DNA of 64,000 bases from Macrobrachium rosenbergii (GCF_040412425.1 NC_089755.1:52864298-52928297); one strand, 5' to 3'; positions 22,516 through 34,380 are shown, counted from the stretch's first letter. Numbers and translations are program-made. The notes: generated by a model from the letters alone, not told the origin.

Positions 22516-22800
22516 CATTACTTAAAAATAAGTAACCATCCATAAGAAATAAGCCTAAATTAAGATGGCGTCATTAATGTATTCAAGTCTTACGAGATCT
22601 GTTAATTAATAGAACTTTCTTGATCCCAATATTATTATTATTATTATTACCTAAAAATAAGTAACCATCCACAAGAAATAAGCCTAAATTAAGTTCTGCT
22701 TATTAACAGAAACTTCTTGACCCCATTATTATTATTATTATTATTATTATTACTACTTCTTAAAAATAAGTAACCATCCACAAAAAATAAGCCTAACACG
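22421..22800. repeat. Compound array with embedded (ATT)n, 3 units
   Basis: Units begin near attaatgtattcaagtct and include ttaatagaactttcttga, then an ATT array (about 22483-22516, 22629-22649, 22724-22752), then aaaaataagtaaccatcca and aataagcctaa. The third unit lacks its first part. Confidence 0.9.
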
Positions 22801-23091
22801 CTACTAAGTTGCAAACCAAGCCTCCACAATGGGAGACCCACGCGCGTAAAGAGAAAAAATCACTCAAAATCTTTCCTTAAAAAAAAATAAATCCCGCTAG
22901 AGATTACTAAACACGACGCAGACCGACAGATTCCTCGACGACAACATGACTCGTTGATGAAGTCATGAGAACAGAAATAAGTTTGTGTCTTCATCTTTTT
23001 TTCTTATTCGAGACGTTGCCCCCCACGTCATCACGGTTTTCTATTACTATCTGGGGCGTAGGAGAACGACAAACCCAATTGGTTAAGGTAC

Positions 23092-23092
<1 letters not shown>

Positions 23093-23152
<60 letters not shown>

Positions 23153-23227
23153 CGTTGCTGCTGTTGGTTGAACTGGCTTTATGCCAGCACGGGGTCTTGC
23201 TCACAGAGCAGCCCGTAAGTCATTTTA

Positions 23228-23281
<54 letters not shown>

Positions 23282-23353
23282 TTGCTGCCGTTTATTTAAC
23301 TGGCTTTATGCCAACACGGGGTCTTGCTCACAGAGCAGACCGTAAGTCATTTT

Positions 23354-23395
<42 letters not shown>
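23093..23395. repeat. Compound array with embedded (GA)n, 3 GA tracts
   Basis: GA arrays at 23093-23149, 23232-23278 and 23358-23392 are separated by two ~83-bp spacers with aacgttgctgc, tggctttatgcca and cacggggtcttgctcacaga. Confidence 0.95.
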
Positions 23396-23396
<1 letters not shown>

Positions 23397-24014
23397 TCTT
23401 CTTGAAGAAGACAAACTAACTGATATATTAAAGACTTGGAGGTGACGAATCATTAGACAGCTGTGCATGTAGGGAGGGAGAGAGAACCCAACCTAAAGAC
23501 AATCGTGCAATGAGAGAGAGAGAGAGAGAAAGGCCCTAACAAAGCTTTTACTTCAACCTCTTCAACTTTTTGTTGAATAGGCCTTATCGTCGACCGATCA
23601 AAAAAAAAAAAAAAAAAAAAAAAAAAAGATACAGAGAAGTAACAAGATGTAGGTTCGTTCATTCATAGACCTGCTTTAGGATGTGTCAGACGGGAGCCAA
23701 CAGGAACACGCGCGCACAAACAGGAAAAACCGAGAGAAAATTCTGCCGGGTACCTGGTGGGAGAGCAGGGGGTTCTGGGGAGTGGGGAGCCTGGGGGCGG
23801 GAGTAATCGGTGGAGGTCTGTAGAGGTTCGGGGTGATGCGAGGGTGGAGTTTAGGGGAGGAGGAAAGATAGGAAGGGGGGAAAGGGAGAGAGGGGAGGGG
23901 AATGGAGACAGGGATAGGGGAGGGGAAGGGGGAAGGGAGAAAGGTAGAAGGGAGGGTAGGTGAGGAAAGGGAGGGGGGGTGTTGAAGATCGTTCAACCAA
24001 GCATCCTCCAACAA

Positions 24015-24017
<3 letters not shown>
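23396..24017. other. Unassigned, with poly-A and purine-rich tract
   Basis: Poly-A at 23600-23627 and a purine-rich tract (GGGA/GGAG words) from about 23755 to 23985. The long frames on either strand through it are compositional. Confidence 0.6.

Positions 24018-24056
<39 letters not shown>
24018..24056. repeat. (CT)n microsatellite
   Basis: CT dinucleotide array. Confidence 0.95.
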
Positions 24057-24060
<4 letters not shown>

Positions 24061-24179
24061 GTCTGCTTATTAGTCGTTCTGTCTACTTCTCAAAAGATGA
24101 CCATTAATGAATTTTACGACGCTATAACACCCATAAATGTACAAGCGATTCCCTCGGGCTAAAAGGGAGGGTGTAAGGT

Positions 24180-24664
24180 TGCCACTCTCTCTCCCTTTCT
24201 AAGACGTACGAGGTTATAACTCATATCAGAATATAATGAATACGACTGTTCAACTTTTGTCTCCAGGGATTTTAAAATTCTCTCTCTCCCAAAGATATTA
24301 CAGTTTCTCTGTCTCGAATGGTGCTTTAATCGTTATCATCATGTTATAGCTTTCTCTCTGCTTCCGAGAGGATTATAACTATCTCTGAAGAGGGTATAAT
24401 CAGATCTCTCTTACTCCAAGAAGGTTGTAACTTTCGCTTCAGAGGGTATCATTATTTTTCTCGCACCAAGGAGTGTATAAACACCCCGCTTCTCCACAGT
24501 GCTCGGGAAGATAACTAACTCTGCCTCATGAGATTTGTAACTGTTTCGGAAAAGGCTATGGATGCGACTTATACGTATAGGATGACGACGGTTTTTGTCT
24601 CGAAGGAGGTTTGAAGTCCCTTGTTCGAAGTTGAAACCGCTTCTTTGTCGCAATGGTGGTCGTA

Positions 24665-24721
<57 letters not shown>
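24180..24721. repeat. Decayed ~45-bp minisatellite ending in (CT)n
   Basis: Diverged units with gaggttataac/gaggattataac and tctctctct words run from 24200 to about 24660. A clean CT array occupies 24668-24721. A 128-aa minus-strand frame lies wholly inside and is rejected as a gene. Confidence 0.55.
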
Positions 24722-24723
<2 letters not shown>

Positions 24724-25114
24724 GCAAAGCTACCTTGCATTTCAAGACTCACGGTGAACATTAAATTCTGAAGCAACTCTACGAATGAGTTCAGCACAAT
24801 GGATACCTATTCTTATACACGTACATGAGGATGGATGCTTTGAATTATAATCAAGTAGAGAGAGAGAGAGAGAGAGATTCAGTAGTCCCTTGATGTAAAG
24901 ATTCAGTAATCCCTTGATGTACACCCACTCACCTCAAAAGGCATCAATGGCAAAAATAGATTCCATAAAAATTATATAAAATCAGATAAAATTCTAGCGC
25001 ATGTCGAACCGAGGGGCAGGAACAGGACCACCAACCGTCTAGGTTAAAAATAGTACGTCAAAAATTCGGAAAATAGGAAAATTCACCCATCAACAACGTG
25101 TCGAACAGATAACA
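24722..25114. other. Unassigned, one ~26-bp duplication
   Basis: GA tract at 24857-24878, followed by a duplicated attcagtartcccttgatgt (24878-24920). No gene. Confidence 0.5.
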
Positions 25115-25272
25115 AAACGCACACATATATATATATATACTCACATTATATATGTATATATATACACATACGAGTATATATGTATTTATTCATATATTTT
25201 ATATATATTGTATATATATATAAAATATATAAGGACAACCAGTTTCTCATGCAGCAAAGTAATTCCTAATAG

Positions 25273-25306
<34 letters not shown>

Positions 25307-25307
25307 C

Positions 25308-25356
<49 letters not shown>

Positions 25357-25396
25357 ATGTGTGTGTGTGTGTGTGTGTGTGTACATATACATTTGC

Positions 25397-25478
<82 letters not shown>
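25115..25478. repeat. (TA)n / (GT)n microsatellite block
   Basis: TA arrays with an embedded GT array (about 25350-25382). The spacer tttgcattatata occurs twice, marking a duplicated unit. The right end borders the retrotransposon insertion. Confidence 0.93.
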
Positions 25479-25479
<1 letters not shown>

Positions 25480-27115
25480 ATAGTAATGGAGTCAAAAGAA
25501 ATATTGGAAAGATGGACGGAATATATTGGAGAATTGTTTGATGATGATAGAACAGAACATCTAGACTTCAATGACAACTGAGAGGGACCAAGTACAATCA
25601 GATCAGAGACAGAGGTATCTTTAAAACAAATGAAAAGCGATATAGCAACAGGTGATGATGGAATAGCAGCAGAGATGTTGACAGCTCTGGGAGAATACAT
25701 CATTGATATATTAATGGAAATAGTGGAAGCAATATATGAAGATGGAGAGCCTGCAACACAGATGTACAAATCAACATTTATCACCATGCCAAAAATACCT
25801 GGAACACTTAAGTGCAATAAACACTGGACCATCAGTGTCATGAGTCATATCACAAAAATAATATTAAGGACTGTTTTGAACAGAATAAGAAATAAGATAC
25901 TCCCAGAGATTGGCAATGAACAGTGTGGTTTTATGAGAGATAACGGGACAAGAAATGCAATTTTTATTTTGAGAATGTTGACGGAGAGAGCAATAGAAGT
26001 GAAAAAAGCTCTATATGTTTGTTTTGTTGACTATGAAAAGGCTTTTGATCCGGTCAGACATGTAGACCTTATAAGGATACTGGAACAGATAAATATCGAT
26101 GGGAAATTTCTAAGATTGATAAAGAATTTATATTGGAATCAAGAGGCATCAGTGAAAGTAGAAAATGAAGAATCAGAGACGCGGCACATCAAGAGAGGCG
26201 TAAGACAGGGTTGTGTGTTATCACCTGATCTCTTCAATTTATATAGTGAAATGATAATGAGAGATCTCAGAGATATGGAAGGAATTAAGGTTGGAGGAGT
26301 CAATATTAATAATATCAGGTATGCTGATGATACAGCACTTGTTGCAGACTCTCATGATAAACTTCAAGCTTTAGTCAGTACTTTACACCAGTCAAGCAGA
26401 GAAAGAGGTCTGTCAATAAATATTAAGAAAACAGAAGTTATGGTTATCTCCAAAGATGAAATCCACCCAAGAACAGATATAAGAATTAATGCTGAAACAG
26501 TTAAACAAACCGACAGTTTTAATTATTTAGGATGCACTGTCACAAGTGATGGAAAATGCGAAAAAGAGATCAGGAAGAGAATATCCATGGCAAAAGATGC
26601 ATTTGGAAAGATAAAGAAATTAGTCACCAACTCAAAAATATCGATGAATCTGAGGAGGAGATTTGTGAAATGTTTTGTTTGGTCTGTATTGTTGTATGGC
26701 TGTGAAACTTGGACCTTGAGGAAGGCAGACGAGGAGAGGTTGCAGGCTGCAGAAATGTGGTTTTGGAAAAGGATGCTGAAAATATCATGGACAGAAAGGA
26801 AAACTAATGAGCAGGTATTAGAGAGAGTAGGCATTGAGAGGGAACTTTTGGCTTCAGTGAGAGGTACACAAATGCGGTTTGTGGGTCACATAGTGAGAAG
26901 ACAAGAACTAGAACATCTCTCTCTCACTGGTAAAATCAATGGAAGTCGGCCGAGAGGAAGACCTAGACAAAAATATATGGATGGATTGGTGAGAATGACT
27001 GGAGGAAGAATGTCTGCAGCTCAGTTGCTGCAGAGAGCCGGAAATAGAGAAGAGTGGCGAGCCATGATTGCCGACGTCTTTGGGGATATGATGATGATGA
27101 TGATGATATCAATAG
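25474..27115 (+). mobile_element. 5'-truncated RTE/BovB-like non-LTR retrotransposon with candidate 10-bp duplication
   Basis: The insertion is about 25484-27105. The flanks share atatcaatag at 25474-25483 and 27106-27115. The left end starts within the linker before the reverse transcriptase domain, so the upstream endonuclease region is missing. The right end is a short GAT/ATG trinucleotide run, as expected of RTE elements, which end in a simple repeat and not in poly-A. The insertion sits at the edge of a TA array. The duplication is partly AT-rich, so its length is uncertain by a base or two. Confidence 0.8.
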
Positions 27116-27120
27116 ACTAA
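25486..27120 (+). pseudogene. RTE-clade reverse transcriptase ORF, 5'-truncated, one in-frame stop
   Basis: An RNA-dependent DNA polymerase that would copy the element's RNA at a nicked chromosomal target. The frame opens at 25486, is broken by TGA at 25579-25581, and is then open to 27118. Counting from Met 25630 (496 aa): template-contact motif region with MPKIPGTLKCNKHWTIS (53-69), catalytic FVDYEKAFD (132-140), GVRQGCVLSPDLFNLY (190-205), catalytic YADD (231-234), FNYLG (297-301), then the thumb/C-terminal region with LLYGCETWT (354-362), AAEMWFWKRMLKISWT (373-388) and RGRPRQKYMDG (442-452). The C-terminal pattern resembles BovB-type RTE proteins from memory. An AP-endonuclease domain is absent. 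The final Met-rich residues are translation of the 3' trinucleotide tail. FDPVRH, where relatives usually have FDRVRH, and the TGA suggest mild decay. It is not a host gene and probably not functional alone. Confidence 0.93.
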
Positions 27121-27356
27121 CGTCCACAGAGACAAGAACGGCATGAATCATGAAGACTTTACTTCTCGATAAAGGACTCAAAGTAACTATGTATGTTTCT
27201 ATGCACTTATTTTATGTATGCACCTAAAAGAAACGAATGTACACTGGACATAATGTCATTACAGAATAAAAAATAAAAACAAAGTCATAAAAAAAAGCTG
27301 TAACATCTTCGGGAGCACCTTCAAACCAACCTCTTCGGTATAGTGAATGCAACAGT

Positions 27357-27557
27357 GGGTTACAGTGAGGCCCGAATACCAGTGAAATAAGGAGGGAGGG
27401 TGTCGATGATGAATTCCCTCGCCTTCGGCTGGGTGGAACCAGTATTAGGAGGCTTGCGAAACTTTATTGTACCTGTCGTGGAGATTCTCGCACGAAGCGA
27501 TTTACATGAGCGTGGTTCATATTTATTTATTTATGTATACTGTATATATTATATATA

Positions 27558-27619
<62 letters not shown>

Positions 27620-27726
27620 ATATATGTGTGTATATATATATATAATGTATATGTATTATATATATTATATACATATATGAATATATATAATATATACAGT
27701 ATATACATACATATATATATAAATAA

Positions 27727-27783
<57 letters not shown>

Positions 27784-28049
27784 GATATACATTATATAAA
27801 CAATATATATATACAAATTGTAAATATACAAATAAATAATTTATATTCCTTGACACACACAAATTATCTTGAAGCAAAATATTAACCTCACCCAAAAGAA
27901 ACCGCTTCTTCCAGTAGGAATTTCCATGTTGCGCGAGATAAGGCTCCATCAGAATTCTAATATTGGTTCCAACTAGCCGGAGGTGAGAGAAACACATCGT
28001 TAACACCGACTGCTCATGTTCCACTGGTATTCGGGCCTCACTGTAACCC
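27357..28049. mobile_element. 693-bp terminal-inverted-repeat element
   Basis: The outer 28 bp at 27357-27384 (gggttacagtgaggcc...) are the exact reverse complement of 28022-28049. Similarity continues inward with mismatches for roughly 95 bp per side (ggctgggtggaaccagtatt versus the complement of aatattggttccaactagcc). The interior is mostly TA microsatellite (27541-27780). There is no transposase and no clear target duplication, so the superfamily is unknown. Confidence 0.75.
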
Positions 28050-28084
28050 GTTTCGATCTTGTCTCATTTCTTTTAATTTTCGGG

Positions 28085-29730
28085 TTTTTTTTATTACGAA
28101 AAAATAAAACTTACATCAGATGTATATTCACTGCTTCTAGATTCATAAAATAATTTTGTCTTATTTTTTTTTGTATTTTCACTTCTTATTCTGCAATGAA
28201 TTTTACATCAAATATATTAGAACTGTTTCTAGATTTATAAAGGAAATAATTTTGTCTCTTTTTTTATTTTCACTATTTATTCTGTATTACAATTTATATC
28301 AAATATATATTCACTGCGTCTAGGTTTGTAAAAGAAATAATTTTGTCTTTTTTTTTATTTTCACTTTTTATTCTGCAATAAATTTTACATCAGATATATA
28401 ACCACTGCTTCTAGATTTATAAAAGACAAAATTTTGTCTTTTTTATTTCCACTTTTTATTCTGTAACAAAATTTACATCGAATATACTGTATATTAACTA
28501 CTCCTAGATTTATAAAAAAAAATAATTTTGTCTTTTTTTCACTTTTTACTCTGTAATAAAATTTACATCAAATATAAATTCACTGCCTCTAGATTCAAAA
28601 AAGATATATTTTTGTCCCATTTGTTTCATTTTTACTTTTTATGCTGCAATAAACTTTACATAAAATAAATATTCACTGCTTCTAGATTTAAAAAAGAAAT
28701 AATTTTCTCATTTTTTTACTTTCACTTTTTATTCTGCAATTAATTTTACATCAAATATGTATTCACTGCTTCTAGATTTATAAAAAAAATAATTTTGTCC
28801 ATTTTTTTATTTTCCCTTTTTATTCAGCAATAAAATTTACATCAAATATTTATTCACTGCTTCTAGATTTATACTGTATAAAAGAAATAGTTTTGTCTTT
28901 TTTTTATTTTCACTTTGTAATCTGGAATAAATTTTACATCAAATATAAATTCACTGCTTCTAGATTTGTAAAAAATAAAATAATTTTGTCCCATTTTTTA
29001 TTTTCACCTTTTATTCTATAATAGATTTTACATCAAATATATATTCATTGCTTCTAGATTTATAACAGAAATAATTTTGTCTCATATTTTTTATTTTCAC
29101 TTTTTATTCAGCAAAAAAATTTACATCAAATGTAAATTCACTACTTCTAGATTCAAAAGAGAAATCATTTTGTCTTTTTTTTTATTTCAACTTTCTATTC
29201 CGTAGTAAAATTTACATCAAATATATAGGATCTGCTTCTAGATTTATAAAAGAAATAATTTTGTTTCTTTTTTTTCCATTTTCAATTTTTATTCTGCAAT
29301 GAATTTTATATTAAATATTTAAGAACTGCTTCTAGATTTATAAAAGAAATCAATTTTGTCTCTTTTTTTCATTTTTCTTTTTTATTCTGCAATGAATTTT
29401 ACATTAAATATTTAAGAACTGCTTCTAGATTTATAAAAAGAAATCATTTTGCCCCATTTGTTCTATTTTCACTTTGCATTCTGTAATAAAATTGACATCA
29501 AATATAAATTCACTGCTTCTAGATTTATAAAACAAATAACTCTCTAATTTTTTTTTTTACTTTTTATTCTGTAATAAAATTTACATCAAATATATATTCA
29601 ATCCTTCTAGATTTATAAAAGAAATGATTCTGTCTCATTTTTTTATATTTTCAATTTTATTCTGTAATAAAAATTTACATCAAATATAAATTCACTGCTT
29701 CTAGAGTTATAAAAGAAATAATTTTACAAT
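28085..29730. repeat. AT-rich ~90-bp tandem array, ~18 units
   Basis: Gcttctagatttataaaaga recurs every ~82-103 bp, separated by ttttgtctc, a T-run, tttcactttttattctg and attttacatcaaata. Units are moderately diverged with variable T-runs. Confidence 0.95.
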
Positions 29731-30436
29731 AACGTGGGCGCAGAGAACTATGAAATGCCGCAAATACAAAAAAAAGGACATCCACGGTCAGCTTTTTTTT
29801 GTTTAAATTCCACTGAGAAATCAATCTTCTCGATTTATCACGCACTGTCTCGATGGAAATAGAATAATTCTGTACTAAACTGGGCGATGAAGTTATGGAG
29901 ATGGAAATGGATCCAAGAATATTCATAAGCATGTTCTTCTCGCTTATTTACGTACGAATTAACACTATACATACACTTATATTATTACAAAAATATATTT
30001 TATTACTTTATAAAATTCATATAATTTAATAATTCAATATTTTATTTGTGAAAATATATAATTCAAAATTTTATTTATAAAAATATATTTTATTACTTTA
30101 CAAAATTCATATAATTAAATAATTCAATATTATTTATAAAATCAACGTTTTTCATTACACAACTACAACATATAATTACAGTCAGAAATAAAACTAGAAG
30201 CATGAACAAGACATTACTACAATAATATATACCATTTATTTCTAAAATTTATATTGTGAAATAACTCAATATTATTGAGTGATAAAGTCAAAGTTTTTCA
30301 TTACACAAATACAATAACATACTCGCAGTCATGTTTCATAAACAGATGTACATCTATAACCAATTTCTTTTTTTTTTTTTTATTCAGAAATAAAATTAAA
30401 AATATAAAAAATCATCGTCTCCGCATAACATTAAAA
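29731..30436. other. Unassigned AT-rich DNA with a local duplication
   Basis: A ~92-bp tandem duplication at 29991-30145 (aaaatatattttattacttt in both copies), and a looser repeat of tttttcattacacaa near 30150 and 30293. No gene. Confidence 0.55.
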
Positions 30437-30843
30437 AACAAGTAAAACATAAGTCGAAGTTTCTTTGGCGCAATCAAGTCTTATGTACAGCCGCTACAGC
30501 TTACAATCAAGACCATCGAAAATAGATCTATCATTCGGTGGTCTTGGTATAATGCTGTATGAGCCGCGGCCCATGAATCTTTAACCACGGGGGTCCGGTG
30601 GTGGCATATCCTATATCGCTGCCAGAAGCACGATTATGGCTAACTTTAGCCTTAAACAAAATAAAAACTACTGAGGCTACAGGGCTGCAATTTGGTATGT
30701 TTAATGACTGGAGGGTGGATGATCAACATACCAATTTGCACCCCTCTAGCCTCAGTAGTTTTAGAGGTAAGAGGGCCGACAGGAAAAAGTGCGGACGGAG
30801 AGGCAAATAGCCATCTCAAAAGTTCTCTTTGATAGAAAACTAA
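30437..30843. mobile_element. Family D element, copy 3
   Basis: Left end aacaagtaaaa, hairpin around atagatctat, long palindrome (about 30663-30762), right end gaaaactaaaa. The palindrome arms have a few uncompensated mismatches. Confidence 0.87.
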
Positions 30844-30989
30844 AATCTTATGCTAACAAAGACACCGAGATCCGTCAAACCGTTGCATTTGAAAGGCCAC
30901 AATGTCCATAAGCATTGAATAACAAAGGAAACGATATCGTTTTGACATAACGACCGTCGTCATTCGGGGCAGCTGTAAACATCCTCTTA

Positions 30990-31384
30990 CTTCGGATCGT
31001 TTCCCTTCACATCTTGGATCGCTTCTCTTCACATCTTGGATCGCTTCTCTTCACATCTTGGATCGCTTCTCTTCACATCTCGGATCGTTTCAATTCATAT
31101 CTTGGATCGTTTCAATCCACATCTTGGATCGCTTCCCTTCACATCTTGGATCGCTTCCCTTCACATCTTGGATCGCTTCCCTTCACATCATGGATAGCTT
31201 CCCTTCACATCTTGGATCGTTTCTCTTCACATCTTGGATCGCTTCCCTTCACATCTTGGATCGCTTCCCTTCACATCTTGGATCGTTTCTTTTCACATCT
31301 TGGATCGCTTCCCTTCACATCTTGGATCGTTTCTTTTCACATCTTGGATAGTTTCTCTTCACATCTCGGATCGCTTCTCTTCAC
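30990..31384. repeat. 22-bp tandem repeat, ~18 copies
   Basis: Units carry cttcacatcttggatcgctt with small T/C changes. Because 22 is not a multiple of three, two reading frames stay open across the array with a 22-residue period (97 and 147 aa). I regard these as chance frames. Confidence 0.96.
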
Positions 31385-31386
31385 GT

Positions 31387-31690
31387 GTATTGTTGACGAT
31401 TTTAAAATGAAAGTGTCTTTGAAACAGTACAAAGAATGTAACAGAATGTATTGTTGATGATCCTAAAATGAAAGTATCTCTAAAACAGTCCAAAGAATGT
31501 AATAAAACGTACTGTTGATGATTCTAAAATGAAAGTATCTCTAAAACAGTACAAAGAATGTAATGAAACGTATTGTTAATGATTCCAAAATGAAAGTATC
31601 TTTGAAACAGTACAAAGAATGTAACAGAATGTTGTTGATGATTCTAAAATGAAGATAATATATCTCTAAACCAGAATATAGCAAACGTTG
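31387..31690. repeat. 61-bp tandem repeat, ~4.7 copies
   Basis: Tgttgatgattctaaaatga recurs at 31391, 31452, 31513, 31574 and 31633, with acagtacaaagaatgtaa between. It directly follows the 22-bp array. Confidence 0.96.
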
Positions 31691-31994
31691 ACCTTACGGC
31701 TTCAATTCTCTTATCATCTGCACTTCATCCCTATGTTACAGAAAGCGACAATCAACAGTGACTAACGACCACTGAAATTATACCGTCCACCCACCTGGAT
31801 AATAATCACCTAAATTAATCAATTTTACCCGTCAAGACAATGAAGGGGATGCGTACCAGACTAGCCTAACATTTTCTAACCTAAAAACCAGCATTTTTTT
31901 TTTATTCTGACACTCCTATTGCTTGTTAGTTTAGTAAAATGCTACCTCGGTATCGATGACCATAGATATTACGGCGCCACTTTCAATAGTATTG

Positions 31995-31998
<4 letters not shown>
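31691..31998. other. Unassigned, no gene seen
   Basis: Ordinary sequence. Nothing supportable. Confidence 0.5.
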
Positions 31999-32053
<55 letters not shown>

Positions 32054-32123
32054 TTCTTTATTTCAGCTCGGGGCCATAGACATGGAATATAAAAATACAA
32101 TACACTAAAAGTTACAAAAAATT
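31999..32123. repeat. (AAT)n plus short conserved-looking end
   Basis: AAT array at 31999-32052, then attctttatttcagctcggg, similar to 12965-12985. Possibly the terminus of an unnamed retroelement. Confidence 0.6.
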
Positions 32124-32395
32124 TAAGTATATCTTAGTTTAACCAGACCACTGAGCTGATTAACAGCTCTCCTAGAGCTGGCCCGAAGGATTAGATTTAT
32201 TTTACGTGGCTAATAACCAACTGGTTACCTAGCAACGGGGCCTACAGCTTATTGTGGAATCCGAACCACATCATGACGAGAAATAAACTTCTATCACCAG
32301 AAATAAATTCCTCTAATTCTTCATTGGCCGGTCGGAGAGTCGAACGCTGGGCCAACAGCGTGCTAGCCGAGAGCTCTACCCACCCCTTCAAATGA
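32124..32395 (-). mobile_element. SINE A, copy 3, nearly full length
   Basis: Minus-strand element. The tRNA-like head at about 32395-32335 carries gggtagagctctcggctagc (A box) and gcgttcgactctccg (B box). The body with ggttcggattccacaataag follows, ending at aaccagacc...ttaagtatatc. Confidence 0.9.
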
Positions 32396-32430
32396 AGAAC
32401 TACACATAATCTAGATACACAAGATAATGC

Positions 32431-32483
32431 GATTGTCGTTTTATCTCACACATAATCTAGATAGACGAGATAAAACGACAATC
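32431..32483. repeat. 17-bp perfect inverted repeat
   Basis: Gattgtcgttttatctc (32431-32447) and its exact reverse complement (32467-32483) enclose a 19-bp loop. The word cacataatctagat also occurs directly repeated at 32403 and 32449. Confidence 0.7.
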
Positions 32484-32767
32484 GGCAATATCCACACAGT
32501 TGCTGAAGTATTAGTATAATAATGGTAATGACAGTACTAATATTGAGAATAACAGTAAAAAATAAAAAAATGATAATTAAAAAACAGAACGCATACAATT
32601 AATTTCCAGCTAGGGACCTTCGATCCCTCTGAAGAGAAAAGAAGCAACGGCACTCTGTACAGCATGATAACGACGACAAAATAAAACTCCATATCGAAAG
32701 CCTATCGAGTTACCGATTTCAATAAGATACGTGATGTAGCAGCCGCGTCGGATTTCTAGGCAATATT

Positions 32768-32826
<59 letters not shown>
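32484..32826. repeat. Unassigned sequence ending in (GA)n
   Basis: No gene in 32484-32768. A GA array occupies 32769-32826. Confidence 0.7.
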
Positions 32827-32828
<2 letters not shown>

Positions 32829-32860
32829 TCCAACAGACTCGGATATTCGTCGATAACATG

Positions 32861-33212
32861 CAAGTAAAAATGCGCTTAGGTTTCTTCGGCGCAATCGAGT
32901 TTTCTGTACAATCGAGCTTTCTATACAGTGTGTAATGCCGTATGAAACTCTCAGCTACGACCCGTGAAACTCCCAGCCGGCCGTGGTGGCCTACTGCGTT
33001 GTTGTGTTGCCAGACGCACGATCATTGCTAACTTTAACCTTTAATAAAATAAAAACTACTGAGGCTAGAGGGCTGCAATTTGGTATGTGTGATGATTGGA
33101 GGGTGGATGATCAACATACCAATTTGCAGGCCTCTAGCCTCATAGGTTTTAAGGTCTGAGGGCGGACGGACAAACAAAGCCATCTCAAGAGTTTTGTTTT
33201 ACAGAAAACTAA
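32861..33212. mobile_element. Family D element, copy 4
   Basis: Left end caagtaaaaatgcg, long palindrome (about 33052-33152), terminal tttacagaaaactaaaa. It has a local duplication of the cgagttttctgtaca block and lacks the first hairpin. Confidence 0.86.
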
Positions 33213-34061
33213 AAAAATCCGTAAGATTAAAATAAATATAAAGTTGGGTATCCATTTTATTTTTTTAATATAGCTACTTCCTTCCTACCTTGCATATTAA
33301 TTTATATCTCTAAGAGCACCCGGAATTGACTCGACTGGGCTATTTTTCAACCCAAAAGATGTAGTCTCTGCTTATCTTTCAAGTATGTGCTCCAAGGCTA
33401 TCATGTGTTGCAAGCAACTTTTACCGACACCTGGGTTCTCGATAAGTTTAGACAATGTACCATATTCTTCCTAAAGGAATTGGAAGCTCTTTAAAAAAAA
33501 ATGGTCTTGGGTACACTTGTTCCAAAGCCATTGCTTTAAACGAAAACGCCTACCCGATCTGAAAAAAAAAGGAAAGTAAAAAAAAAAGGAACACTTACAG
33601 AAACGGCACCGATTCTAGGAATGAATGTTCTGGGCACGCACGAGGGCAAAGAAAAAAAACGGCACCGATTCTAGGAATGGGGAAAGACGAGGATAAAAAT
33701 GAAAAAAGAAGTGCATAGATAATTAAACTTGATGCATACAAACTAATCATCAAATTATTCCTAGTGCGGCTTCTGTTCCAGTCAATGATGAATATTTTAT
33801 TTAAGTACGTATTTATTTATTTTATTTATTTTTTTTTTTTTTTGAGGAAAGCGACGGTGACAATGATTCCAAACTCACTTCCCGGCAATGGCGGCTTATC
33901 CATCTTGGCTTCTGAGAAAGGCGATGATGACGTTCTAACACGTCACAAAACGGCAGCAGTTCCAGGCAAAATGGTTAGTAGCCATGAAGCCATGTCAAAC
34001 AAACGCTGATATCGGAAAGGGAGGAGTGCACTGGGACTCCATGTCATGACAGAATTAAATT
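33213..34061. other. Unassigned, with a short duplication
   Basis: Acggcaccgattctaggaat occurs at about 33604 and 33660. T-run near 33828-33843. No gene recognised. Confidence 0.5.
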
Positions 34062-34380
34062 GAATATAGAGTTTAGGCCAAACGCCAAGCACTGGGACCA
34101 ATGAGGTCATTCAGCACTGGAAAGGAAATTGACAGTAAAAGATTTGAAAGATGTAACAGGAGGAAAACCTCGCAGTTGCACTATGAAATATTTATTAAGA
34201 GGGGGTGGAGAGCGAGATGGAAGAAAGATAATAAGAACGGAGGTACAGTAAAAGTAATGAAAGACGTTGCAGCTAGGGGCCGAAGGGACGCTGCAAAGAA
34301 TCTTTAGTAATGCCTACAGTACACTGCATGAGGTGCACTGACGGCACTAGACCCCCCCCTCCCCCACACCTACGGGGATC
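34062..34380 (-). mobile_element. Family C retroposon, copy 8, near full length
   Basis: Runs from the tail ttgaatatagagttt to gcactgacggcactag and a C-rich end. Possible short duplication tcatgacag/tcatgaaag (about 34045 and 34379). An open frame of 68 aa lies on the antisense strand and resembles frames in other copies. Confidence 0.87.

Noticed and set aside
34101..34307. 68-aa frame in family C as a conserved small protein
   Set aside because: Target-duplication and truncation evidence puts it on the antisense strand, and copies carry frame breaks.
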